From an uncultured Alphaproteobacteria bacterium (GTDB lineage Bacteria; Pseudomonadota; Alphaproteobacteria; Methylaequorales; Methylaequoraceae), in assembly GCA_902563305.1 (NCBI GenBank), contig CACEWP010000006.1, positions 1 to 64,000 of the forward strand: a DNA stretch of 64,000 nt. The letters run 5' to 3'. Below are positions 9,328 to 17,726 of the stretch, one piece after another. Position 1 is the first letter of the stretch. Each line of letters starts with the position of its first letter. The notes below the pieces were generated by a model, which worked only from the letters and a program-made list of their open reading frames with translations, was not told the origin of the DNA and made no database searches. Both the position numbers and the translations under genes were made by a program.

Positions 9328-11060
9328 TAAGGCTCCGCGAAACTATTACCAAGTGTTCTTATAAGGGGATATATAAAGTATGTGATCAATCTTCTTTGAC
9401 CAACTTTAAATTTTCCTGATACTTTCATTCCAGGCATTAGATTAAATCCTGGTGGGGTGTCCTTTAATTCATTTTCTGTTATCTGTGCTCTTGCTCTGTA
9501 AAAATTACCTGGATTACCATCAACATCTTTGTCAATTGTATCTGCTGAAACATAAATAAGTTTCCCTTTTAATTCTCCGTGTTTTTGTGCAGGCAGTGCA
9601 TTTAGTTGAATCTTTACTGATGTATCAGTTATTAATTTACTAATGTCGGATGGGTCAACATCAAAGACTGTTAGCAACTCAACTCCAGTTGGAACTAATG
9701 TAACAACACTTTTCCCTTTGGTTATAACAGCTCCAGGGTATAATGAATGAAGATTTAAGATCATTCCATCAGAAGGAGCTCTGACTATCACATCAGTCTG
9801 TTCACGTTCAAGTTTTTTCAAATCCTCATTTAATGACATTCTTTGATCTTCAAGTCCAACAAGTTCATCGTTAATTCCTCCGAAAAATTGGCTATTATAT
9901 TCTTTTCTATTAGACTTTAACTCACTTAGTTTATTACTTGTTTTGGTAAATTCCTTTTCAAGAGATAGACTTTTATTTTTTTCAGCTAAAACTTGTGATT
10001 CAGCTACAAGATCAAGTTCAAACAACTCCACTTTTGAATCTTCAAGCTTTTTTTGAATATCAAGTTGTTCCTTAATGAATTTTAGATCATCTTCTGTTGA
10101 ACCAATTTGTTGATCAAGTGACGCAATCTTTGCTAAATATTGATCTTTTTTATCCCTAAAGATCCTACTTTGTCTTTCATCATTAGGATTTGCTACAGAC
10201 ACATTGTTTCTCAAAAGTGACTGTTTTTTTAATCTATCAATTTTTGAATTAACTACAGTAAGTTGATAATCAAGTTTCATTCTATCGGCTTTTTGAAGTG
10301 TTGCATCAAATATTACAAGAGGCTCTCCTTTTGCAACACTTTCACCTTTTTTAACTAATATTTCTTTTACAACAGAATTGTAATTAGACTGAACTTCGAC
10401 GTTTGGAACTACTGTAGTTATTTTTCCGGATGCGGATATTGTTGTATCAATTTCAGAAATTGTACCCCATGCTATCAAAAATAAAACGAGAAAGCCAAAT
10501 GAATAGACTGACATTTTTACAGATTTAGGCACTTGCTTAGTTTTTATTCTATCAATATCATCGTCAAACTCATCTAAAAGCTCATTCATCATTTTTTTCT
10601 TAAATCTACTTTCTTTATCCTCTTTGGTCAGTTCTTCTTCTGATTGTTCCAGGATTTCTCCATCATTTCCAGATTCAAATGCATCGACTGAAAGTTTTTC
10701 GTTTGCATTCCTTGCATAACTTGCAAGTTGTTGCATCATGTTAAAAGCAGTTTGAGGTGAGTTTTTTAAATAACCTAACAACGCATTCTGATCTATTTCT
10801 TTAACTGTTGTTTCTTCTGTTGCACGAGCCATTGCACTTCTAGGTTGTTTATCAATTAAAGCCATTTCTCCAAAAAGCGCACCTTTCTCTAATATAGATA
10901 AAGTGACGTATTCATCGCCATTAAACTTACATACTTCTATCTTTCCTTTGACAACCTGGTAGGCAAAGTCTCCTACTTCACCTTCTCTGAAAAGAACATC
11001 TCCTGCTGCTAAATTTCTAACAGCCGGTTGTTGGGTTTGTGAGGACTTTTTTTCAGCCAT
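9327..11060 (-). CDS. CNB domain fused to HlyD-family secretion adaptor
   Basis: A 577-residue fusion. Residues about 15-135 form a cytosolic CNB domain with an intact cassette (FGEMALIDKQPRSAMARA). An acidic linker follows, then one transmembrane helix (about 180-205), a lipoyl half, a long coiled coil (about 255-415) and a second lipoyl plus beta-barrel part, as in HlyD. HlyD proteins normally have only a short cytosolic tail, so the CNB domain sits exactly where it could report cAMP to the ABC protein at the start of export. The gene lies 4 bp after the ABC gene and overlaps the cyclase gene. The frame is continuous and shows no sign of artificial joining. Confidence 0.9.
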   Translation of the reverse strand: MAEKKSSQTQQPAVRNLAAGDVLFREGEVGDFAYQVVKGKIEVCKFNGDEYVTLSILEKGALFGEMALIDKQPRSAMARATEETTVKEIDQNALLGYLKNSPQTAFNMMQQLASYARNANEKLSVDAFESGNDGEILEQSEEELTKEDKESRFKKKMMNELLDEFDDDIDRIKTKQVPKSVKMSVYSFGFLVLFLIAWGTISEIDTTISASGKITTVVPNVEVQSNYNSVVKEILVKKGESVAKGEPLVIFDATLQKADRMKLDYQLTVVNSKIDRLKKQSLLRNNVSVANPNDERQSRIFRDKKDQYLAKIASLDQQIGSTEDDLKFIKEQLDIQKKLEDSKVELFELDLVAESQVLAEKNKSLSLEKEFTKTSNKLSELKSNRKEYNSQFFGGINDELVGLEDQRMSLNEDLKKLEREQTDVIVRAPSDGMILNLHSLYPGAVITKGKSVVTLVPTGVELLTVFDVDPSDISKLITDTSVKIQLNALPAQKHGELKGKLIYVSADTIDKDVDGNPGNFYRARAQITENELKDTPPGFNLMPGMKVSGKFKVGQRRLITYFIYPLIRTLGNSFAEP

Positions 11061-11064
11061 TTAA

Positions 11065-13236
11065 TTATCCTGCCTTTTTCATTGATTTGACTTTAGTTTC
11101 TAATCCTAAAATTGACATTTGTTTTGTATAGGTTTCGCCAAAATATCCAGATGCGTTTTTTAAGTCTTCAAAGGATCCACTCTGAATAATTTTACCATCA
11201 TTTAAAACAAAAATTCTATTACATAATCTCAGATGCCATACACGATTTGACACAATAATTATGGTTCGTCCAAGAGCAATATCCGACAATGCATCATATA
11301 ATTTTATTTCACTGTCTACATCAAATCCTGTAAAGGCATCGTCTAAAATTAAAATTCTAGGATTTCTAATTAATGCTCTTGCAATTGCTAATTTTTGTCT
11401 TAACCCTGTTGACAAATTCGTGGCATTTTCTTCTAGAAAAGTTTCATATCCATCTGGATATGATTCTATTTCATCATGTGCAAAGACCTTTTTTGCTGCC
11501 CATGTTATTCTGTCCATTGATGAATTAGGCATAGCACTCGCAATTGTTTCTCTTATTGTACCAGGAAAAAAATAACTATCAGTTCCAACCAGTGAAACTT
11601 GAGACCTAACATGACTTAAATCTAACAAACGTAGGTCAATATTATCAAGTGCAACAATTCCCGCCTGAGGTCTATACAAGCCTTGAATTAATTTAGCTAT
11701 TGTACTTTTACCACATCCACTTTTTCCTGTAATTCCAACAATTTGCCTAGGATTAATTTCTATATCAATATCATTTAAGACTTTAGTATTGTCATCATAT
11801 CCAAACTCAACATTTTTAAAGCTCACTTGTCCCATAAGTTGAGGTTTTTGTCCTCTAACAGTTGTTTCTGAATTTGCATCAACAATACCAGAAATGATTT
11901 GGAGTGATTGAACTAATTTTGTAATTTCAGTTTTAAGTGTAACTAAATCAATAATTGGTTTGGATACTCTCGATGCTAGCATATTAAAACCAACCAATAT
12001 ACCTGCAGAAAGCGAGCCAGAAAAAACTAGATGAACTCCAACAAAGATCACCATTGCTGTCATTAATTGATTTATAGTAGAAGAGATATTATTCAAAACT
12101 GCAGATTTTTTTTGCATCTCTTCGTTGGCAATAATATAGTTTGCTTCTAAATCTCTCCATTGATCTTTTAAATTTGGCTCAAGCGCAAGCCCTTTAACAT
12201 TTTCAATACCATTTACAGCAACAGAAATAAATTCTTGCCTTTGGGATTCAGCCTTACTTAACCCTGACAAAGAATCTCTTTGTTTTTTTGAGTAAAACAT
12301 TGATGCTAGGGCTCCAAGAATACTGAAAGAGAAAACAACGATAAAAAGTAAAGGACTATAAAAAAATAAAATTGGAACAAAAACGAGGAGACTTATTGAG
12401 TCTAATCCTGTAGATATGACTTTTTGTGTTAGAAGGCTTTTAATCTGAGAGATCTGACCAGTAAATCTTAAAAATGTAGCAGATTCTTTGTGGAACCTCT
12501 GCATTGGAAGAGCTATTAGTTTTTCAAAAACTTTAACAGAGAGTTTGGCTTCAACTTTTTGTGCGAAAAAATCTAAAAGATAAGATTTTAAATAACCTAA
12601 TATTCCGTTAAAAATATATGCTACAACTACCCCAGATGTAATTACGTATAAAGTTGAGTATGCTTCGTAGTTTACTACTTTATCAAGTACAAGCATCATA
12701 AAAACTGCTGGTATAACTGCAAATATATTAAGAATTAAAGCTACAATGATTACCTGAGTCATTACTGACTTATTTCTGAAAGACTCGCCAATAAGCCATC
12801 CTAATTTTAATTCACTGTCCTCCTCAAATTTTTTTAACTTGGCTTTTAATAGAATTACTTCGCCTTCCCAACCTTTGGTTAGTTCTTTAATATTTATTTG
12901 TTGAGGTTTTGGTGAGGTTACACCTGTGTCCAAACACAGTATAGATTTGTCACTTTCTTTTTCGCCAGTTATTACTCTAAGTGCAATAATATATCTTCCA
13001 TTTTTTAATCTTAGGATTTGTTGTTTTTTTGTTAATAATTTTAATAATTCTTTTTCGTTAATTTTAGTTGCTTTTGCTTTTAAATCAAATGTTTGGGCTA
13101 GCTCACACATTTCAGATGGTTTTAATTCTCTATCATCGATTTGAAATCTCTCTGGAATATCATTTGGACCAATATGGACCCCTAGTTGTCTTGCAACTAA
13201 AATAATAGATTTTTGAGAACCACGCATTGCTTCCAT
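11065..13236 (-). CDS. Type I secretion ABC transporter with peptidase-like N-domain (HlyB-like)
   Basis: A 723-residue protein. An N-terminal C39-like domain (about residues 1-140) lacks the catalytic Cys, as in HlyB. It is followed by a six-helix membrane domain (about 155-440) and a nucleotide-binding domain. Walker A is GKSGCGKST near 503-511. The signature is LSTGLRQ instead of LSGGQRQ, Walker B continues as LDDAF with Asp in place of the catalytic Glu, and the switch region reads VSNR where His is expected. Non-cleaving N-domains bind unfolded type I substrates. The substrate candidate lies directly upstream, the adaptor directly downstream. The same three ATPase deviations occur in the other ABC protein of this window. 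Confidence 0.9.
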   Translation of the reverse strand: MEAMRGSQKSIILVARQLGVHIGPNDIPERFQIDDRELKPSEMCELAQTFDLKAKATKINEKELLKLLTKKQQILRLKNGRYIIALRVITGEKESDKSILCLDTGVTSPKPQQINIKELTKGWEGEVILLKAKLKKFEEDSELKLGWLIGESFRNKSVMTQVIIVALILNIFAVIPAVFMMLVLDKVVNYEAYSTLYVITSGVVVAYIFNGILGYLKSYLLDFFAQKVEAKLSVKVFEKLIALPMQRFHKESATFLRFTGQISQIKSLLTQKVISTGLDSISLLVFVPILFFYSPLLFIVVFSFSILGALASMFYSKKQRDSLSGLSKAESQRQEFISVAVNGIENVKGLALEPNLKDQWRDLEANYIIANEEMQKKSAVLNNISSTINQLMTAMVIFVGVHLVFSGSLSAGILVGFNMLASRVSKPIIDLVTLKTEITKLVQSLQIISGIVDANSETTVRGQKPQLMGQVSFKNVEFGYDDNTKVLNDIDIEINPRQIVGITGKSGCGKSTIAKLIQGLYRPQAGIVALDNIDLRLLDLSHVRSQVSLVGTDSYFFPGTIRETIASAMPNSSMDRITWAAKKVFAHDEIESYPDGYETFLEENATNLSTGLRQKLAIARALIRNPRILILDDAFTGFDVDSEIKLYDALSDIALGRTIIIVSNRVWHLRLCNRIFVLNDGKIIQSGSFEDLKNASGYFGETYTKQMSILGLETKVKSMKKAG

Positions 13237-13268
13237 AGGAATATAATATATTAATTTTTCATTTAATC

Positions 13269-13306
13269 AAAAAAAAAACCCCCTTAGAAACTCTAAGGGG
13301 GTTTTA
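13269..13306 (-). terminator. Strong intrinsic terminator between substrate gene and ABC gene
   Basis: A GC-rich hairpin with stem AACCCCCTTAGA paired to TCTAAGGGGGTT lies 19 bp past the stop of the Pro/Gly/Asp-rich gene and is followed on the minus strand by a run of about ten T. It sits inside a transcription unit of secretion genes, so it would make the substrate transcript abundant and the transporter transcript scarce by partial read-through. Confidence 0.85.
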
Positions 13307-13324
13307 AACATAAGAAGTGTAGCT

Positions 13325-14317
13325 TTAAACTACTTCTCCACCATCATTTGGATCATCAGGAGGTGGCGGCATATCTGCCGGCATATCACCTGGTTCCATT
13401 CCAGCAGCAGGGTCTATTGGAGGCCCTTCTGGAGCATGATGAGCTCCTGCGTCGTCCATGTGCGTATGCATATCACCCATTCCATCTGGAGGGGGCATAT
13501 CACCTGGTCCACCTGGTCCACCTGGTCCCATATCACCCGGAGGAGGCATGTCGCCTGGAGGAGGCATATCACCTGGTGGTGGGCCACCAGCTGGTCCACC
13601 CTCACCAAATAATGGATCTGGTCCGCCTGGTCCCATATCGCCTGGAGGAGGTGGAGGCATTCCGTCACCATCCATATCAGCACCTGGAGGAGGTCCACCT
13701 GGTCCCATATCTCCCGGAGGAGGCATATCACCTGGTCCGCCTGGACCCATATCTCCCGGAGGAGGCATATCACCTGGTCCGCCTGGACCCATATCTCCTG
13801 GAGGAGGCATATCACCTGGTCCGCCTGGACCCATATCTCCTGGAGGCCCCATTTCTGTCATAGGTCCTGGTTCCCACGAATCAGGCATAGCTCCAGCGTC
13901 AAATTCAGGTCCACCAGCAAAGTCTCCATAAGGAGGTGCACCGTCCATAAAACCGCCAAAGTCATCAGGCATAGGAGGCATATCGCCAGCCATATCCATA
14001 CAAGGCATATCAGCAGGAAAATCTGCTAAAAACATATCAACTCCACCGCCGACTGCATCAAATGCATCCATTGGGGGAGAATCAGGATTAGCTGCCATGT
14101 GGGCATCAAAACAACCCTGAGCGACATCTGCTATATTTGCCATCATATCAGGTGGCATACCAGCATCAGCCATAAAGTCCATTGCTGCTCCCATACCTTC
14201 AGAGAAGGCTGCACTGGGATCCGCAGCAAAGTCAGCCGCTTGAAACGGACCCATTGCTGCATCGCCGGCGGCTTCAGCAAAAGCTTCCATTTCAGGTGGC
14301 AAAGTAAATTCTGCCAT
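13325..14317 (-). CDS. Pro/Gly/Asp/Met-rich repetitive protein without Lys or Arg, probable type I substrate
   Basis: A 330-residue protein of extreme composition. Residues 1-150 are Ala/Asp/Met/Pro-rich; residues about 150-290 repeat a 14-residue unit (PGDMGPGGPGDMPP). No lysine or arginine is present anywhere, and acidic residues dominate. It has no Sec signal peptide. The C-terminus ends in acidic residues and EVV, which resembles some type I export signals. It sits between tolC and the ABC/adaptor genes on the same strand, which makes it the best candidate cargo. It may bind calcium or form a disordered, sticky surface polymer; both are inference. GC is far above its surroundings because of Pro/Gly/Ala codons. 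Confidence 0.8.
   Translation of the reverse strand: MAEFTLPPEMEAFAEAAGDAAMGPFQAADFAADPSAAFSEGMGAAMDFMADAGMPPDMMANIADVAQGCFDAHMAANPDSPPMDAFDAVGGGVDMFLADFPADMPCMDMAGDMPPMPDDFGGFMDGAPPYGDFAGGPEFDAGAMPDSWEPGPMTEMGPPGDMGPGGPGDMPPPGDMGPGGPGDMPPPGDMGPGGPGDMPPPGDMGPGGPPPGADMDGDGMPPPPPGDMGPGGPDPLFGEGGPAGGPPPGDMPPPGDMPPPGDMGPGGPGGPGDMPPPDGMGDMHTHMDDAGAHHAPEGPPIDPAAGMEPGDMPADMPPPPDDPNDGGEVV
13700..13850 (-). repeat. 42-bp in-frame tandem repeat
   Basis: About three and a half nearly identical 42-bp units, each encoding one 14-residue PGDMGPGGPGDMPP unit of the surrounding gene. Degenerate units continue on both sides. Near-identity at third positions points to recent expansion by slippage or unequal recombination, so copy number probably varies between strains. 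Confidence 0.8.
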
Positions 14318-14433
14318 AATAAATTCCTTTATTTATGTAAGATTATTTTGTGTTAATACTTTTTAATTTAAAGTCAATACAGTCTATTTTAACAATATAA
14401 TAAATTAATAATTTAATCAATCTTTTTATAAAA

Positions 14434-15795
14434 TTAAATTCCTAGATTTTCAAAATTCAAAATACCACACAATTTGAGAAGTTCAAAAGATGATACTATT
14501 AGTTGAAATTGGGCATTAACCAAATTTGATTCGGCATTAGTAAGATCTTTTTGAGCGTCTAATATTTCCAATGTAGTTCTTGTTCCAACACTTGCTTCCT
14601 TAGTTACACCTTCAACCGCCATAACATTCGATTCAACTGATACTTCTAATGATTCAATACTCGATTTAGAACTTTCAATTTTTTTCCATGCAGATTTTAT
14701 TTGAAAAGTTAGATCTAATTTTTTAGTTTCAATAGACTTAATGATTGTCAGTGCGGAGTCTTTTGATTTTTCAAGATTCAACATATTATGCCCTTTGTTA
14801 AATAAAGGTAAAGTTACTTTTCCTGTAACTGAGAAGGAATCAGTTCTTTCAACTGTTCTCGATGAATCAAGAGATTTTCCTACTGAACCAGTTACGGAAA
14901 ATTCAGGAGCGAAATTTAGATTATTCTTTTTAATGTCTAGCTTAGAATTTGTTAATTGAATTAAGAGCTTTCGATAATCTGGATTTTTTTTTAAACCAGT
15001 TTCAATTGAGTCATCAAGAGAAGAGGGTATAGATGGCATTTCACCAAATCTTGACCAATCTTTTGGATTAGATTCTACAACTTGCGTATCATCAGAGTTG
15101 TCAAACCATTTAATATTTGGTTCTCTTCCGACTACAGACTTAAAATCTGATTCAGAGATTTCAAGATTATTTTCTGCTTCTATTCTCTTTGATACAGCTT
15201 CTGCTAACCTTGCTTTAGCTTGAAATACGTCTGTTTTTGTAACGTCTCTAAACTCAAATCTTTTTTCAGTGGCCTCTAGTTTGGTTATGAGATTTTGTTC
15301 GTTTCTTTTTGCTACATCAAGAAGAAAGTGATCTTTGAGAACAGTATAATATGCTTTGCTAGCCTTAAAAAGTACATCTTGCGTAGTTGCATAAAAACTT
15401 AATCTTGCAATACTCAGTTTATTTTTTGCTTGCTTTAAATTTATTGCTTTTGTGTATCCTAAGGGTTGCGATAAATCAACATCAAACGTTGAAGGATTGA
15501 ATGCACTGTCATTAATTCTTGAAGTATCTGGATTGCTTTTTGTAATTTTTCTACCCTGAGTAGCAGAAAAGTCGAGAGAGGGTAAAAAATCAGTCTTAGA
15601 AATAGTTACGTCTTTTTCAGAAATCTTTAACTCTGTTTTGCTTTTTTCAATATCAGGATAAAAATTATACGCATCACGTAAAACATCAGCAAGTTCCTCA
15701 GAGTGTGAGGTAAAAGGTAAGAATATACTCAGTATTAAGATTAACTTTAGTTTACAATTCACTTTTTTGGCAACCATTTCCTCACAATTATTCAA
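14434..15795 (-). CDS. tolC: TolC-family outer membrane efflux/secretion protein
   Basis: A 453-residue TolC-like protein with an N-terminal signal peptide (hydrophobic segment LILILSIFLPFTSHS) and two related halves rich in long alpha helices. It has the family's typical asparagine/alanine heptads near the end (ILDAQKDLTNAESNLVNAQF). TolC forms the outer-membrane channel for type I secretion. It is the first gene of the minus-strand secretion region and 116 bp upstream of the repetitive-protein gene. It is the only TolC homologue in the window, so it may also serve the RTX exporter at 742-3609. Confidence 0.9.
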   Translation of the reverse strand: MNNCEEMVAKKVNCKLKLILILSIFLPFTSHSEELADVLRDAYNFYPDIEKSKTELKISEKDVTISKTDFLPSLDFSATQGRKITKSNPDTSRINDSAFNPSTFDVDLSQPLGYTKAINLKQAKNKLSIARLSFYATTQDVLFKASKAYYTVLKDHFLLDVAKRNEQNLITKLEATEKRFEFRDVTKTDVFQAKARLAEAVSKRIEAENNLEISESDFKSVVGREPNIKWFDNSDDTQVVESNPKDWSRFGEMPSIPSSLDDSIETGLKKNPDYRKLLIQLTNSKLDIKKNNLNFAPEFSVTGSVGKSLDSSRTVERTDSFSVTGKVTLPLFNKGHNMLNLEKSKDSALTIIKSIETKKLDLTFQIKSAWKKIESSKSSIESLEVSVESNVMAVEGVTKEASVGTRTTLEILDAQKDLTNAESNLVNAQFQLIVSSFELLKLCGILNFENLGI

Positions 15796-15894
15796 TATTA
15801 ATGTAAGTTACATTTAACAACAACATCTAAAAGAAAAATTTAAATATAATTTTTCTCTTTTAATTGACGAGTTCATATATTATAAGCAAATTAT

Positions 15895-15971
<77 letters not shown>

Positions 15972-16019
15972 GTGGCAGTGTTTGGGAAGCATAAATATTG
16001 ATCTTATAGGGAGAAAATT

Positions 16020-16631
16020 ATGTTTAAAAACTTTATTTTAATATTAACTTTAACATTTATTGTTACCAGAGCATTTGCTAATGACTATTTTAAAGCTTTG
16101 GAATTTTTCAATAAAAAAAAGACCGAACAATCCTTGGTTCATTTTAAAAAAGTTGCTGAAGATGAGAATCATGAAAAAAGAAGCGATGCAATGTTTAATA
16201 TAGCTTTAATTTATGATAATGGTTTAGGAGTACAGATAGATAAGACTAGAGCTTTATATTATTATGAAGCCGCATCACAATTATCTAATAAATTTGCATT
16301 ATTCAATTTAGGGTGGATTTATTATAATGGTGAGAATGTAAATAAAGACGTTATCAAAGCTTTTGAACTTTACAAGTTAGCATCAGATTTTGGACACCCA
16401 AGAGCAATGTATAACTTAGCTAATATGCATTTTTCTGGAACAGGTACTGTTAAAGATTTAAAAATGGCATATAAACTTTTTTTAAAATCAAAAATGAACG
16501 GTATTGTTGAAAGTGAATATTTTATTAATCAAATATCAAATATTTTAAGTCCAGAAGAGTTAAGTTTGCTAAATAGTGAATTTGAATCACTGATTGAAAA
16601 AAAGATTGTTTTACCAGTTTCAAATAATTGA
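16020..16631 (+). CDS. Exported Sel1-like repeat protein
   Basis: A 203-residue protein with a signal peptide (cleavage probably after TRAFA) and at least three Sel1/TPR-like repeats, recognisable by spaced A/G motifs such as [28 protein letters not shown] and [14 protein letters not shown]. Sel1 proteins are alpha-solenoid scaffolds for protein-protein contacts, often in the envelope. It follows tRNA-Pro, with a short AGGGAGAAAATT leader supplying a ribosome site. No enzymatic domain is attached, so the function cannot be read further. Confidence 0.85.
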   Translation: MFKNFILILTLTFIVTRAFANDYFKALEFFNKKKTEQSLVHFKKVAEDENHEKRSDAMFNIALIYDNGLGVQIDKTRALYYYEAASQLSNKFALFNLGWIYYNGENVNKDVIKAFELYKLASDFGHPRAMYNLANMHFSGTGTVKDLKMAYKLFLKSKMNGIVESEYFINQISNILSPEELSLLNSEFESLIEKKIVLPVSNN

Positions 16632-16890
16632 TTTTCAGCTAAAAGTTGAATAAATATTTTAGTAATACTAATGTAATGTAAAACGAAACGAAAAAGCAAA
16701 GTAAGGTTTTGCTTAATTTGTTATTTTTTGAACTAAGATAGTACTTATAAGAGTAATAAGTATCAAGGGTTGCAACAATAAGGGCAATCAAATATATATT
16801 CATGAAATAAATAAACTATATTAGTAAAATAAATTTTACTTATTACTATCAATTGTTATCTTTAATATAACTTCCTCCCCATGTTAGTAT

Positions 16891-16921
16891 AAAAAAGGCG
16901 TTTTTTAAAAACGCCTTTTTT
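16891..16921. terminator. Bidirectional intrinsic terminator
   Basis: A symmetric hairpin (AAAAAAGGCGTTTTT with AAAAACGCCTTTTTT) with T-runs on both strands. Its stem includes the last codons and stop of the minus-strand gene ending at 16905, so it terminates that gene and anything coming from the Sel1 gene side. The 16632-16890 stretch before it shows no gene. Confidence 0.8.
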
Positions 16922-17237
16922 CCTTTGTGCAATTATATATTTTAACGAATTGCCCCTTATACGTTATCCATTTGCTAGTGTAAATATTGTATGTACTTCT
17001 AGTATCAAAAACTTTATTATTTAGAACAATCTCATTTCTTCCAAATAAAAGTACATTATCAAAATAACCTCCAGAGTAGTTCAATAGCGTTTGTTCTTTA
17101 AAATTAACTATTTTTGAGAAACTTGAGCTTAGTTCACTTTTGGGTGATACATTGGTTTCGGAGCAAACAAGTTTAAATTCCTCAGATAAAGAAATCTTAT
17201 GAAATAAAATAATTATTATGACAAATATTTTAAACAT
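16905..17237 (-). CDS. Hypothetical exported protein, 110 aa
   Basis: I do not recognise this family. It has an N-terminal hydrophobic signal (MFKIFVIIIILFHKISLS), then a short beta-rich mature part with two cysteines (LVCSE and YNCTK) that could form a disulfide in the periplasm. Its stop codon lies within the following terminator stem, a compact arrangement. It is the same size class as several other short secreted proteins here. Confidence 0.7.
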   Translation of the reverse strand: MFKIFVIIIILFHKISLSEEFKLVCSETNVSPKSELSSSFSKIVNFKEQTLLNYSGGYFDNVLLFGRNEIVLNNKVFDTRSTYNIYTSKWITYKGQFVKIYNCTKEKRRF

Positions 17238-17250
17238 ACATAATTGGCAT

Positions 17251-17327
17251 TGGCGACCCCGGTACGATTCGAACGTACGACCTACTGCTTAGAAGGCAGT
17301 TGCTCTATCCAGCTGAGCTACGGGGCC
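17251..17327 (-). tRNA. tRNA-Arg (TCT)
   Basis: A 77-nt cloverleaf on the minus strand. Acceptor GGCCCCG pairs with CGGGGTC (one wobble pair), the anticodon loop is CTTCTAA with anticodon TCT, the T-arm is GTTCGAATC, and the CCA end is encoded. Confidence 0.96.
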
Positions 17328-17406
17328 ATAAATTTATTTATACATAAAGAAATAAAAGATTTAAATATTTCTTTTTTTAAATTGTTTTTTAAAATTCTAA
17401 TTTTAA

Positions 17407-17706
17407 TTATTGCTTAGCTAATTTTTTTTTCATCATTACAGCAGGAAACAATGTAATAAAAGAAATTACTAGTGAAATTATTGAAAAAGTTATCATCCAA
17501 TATGTAGTAATTATTTTTTCACAAATGTTTGCTTTTTTATTTTCATTAGATTCACTACAATATTCGTGGTTGGTGAATAAGTATTCAGATAGGTCTAAAT
17601 TTGAAAAATAAAGTGTTTTTATTAAAAAAAATGAGCTGCTACAGAAAATCAGTAGAAAAACAAATCCAATCAGCCCTAAGAACAGTCTTAAAAAAAAAAA
17701 TCTAAT
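17407..17706 (-). CDS. Small two-helix membrane protein, start uncertain
   Basis: The minus strand is open for about 100 codons and reads as a membrane protein. A first helix (LRLFLGLIGFVFLLIFC) is followed by a soluble loop with two Cys (EYCSES and NICEK), then a second helix (MITFSIISLVISFITLF) and a basic tail. The frame has no ATG, GTG or TTG near its beginning. I give an ATT start at 17706 tentatively. A run of about eleven T next to this point may hide a sequencing or slippage frameshift. It follows the HD gene directly. No family recognised. Confidence 0.5.
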   Translation of the reverse strand: MRFFFLRLFLGLIGFVFLLIFCSSSFFLIKTLYFSNLDLSEYLFTNHEYCSESNENKKANICEKIITTYWMITFSIISLVISFITLFPAVMMKKKLAKQ

Positions 17707-17726
17707 TATACACCACCGTATTTTGA

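Noticed and set aside
13348-13931. Long open frames antisense to the repetitive Pro/Gly gene
   Set aside because: They arise because GC-rich repeats lack stop codons in several frames; the minus-strand frame has start, terminator and operon context.
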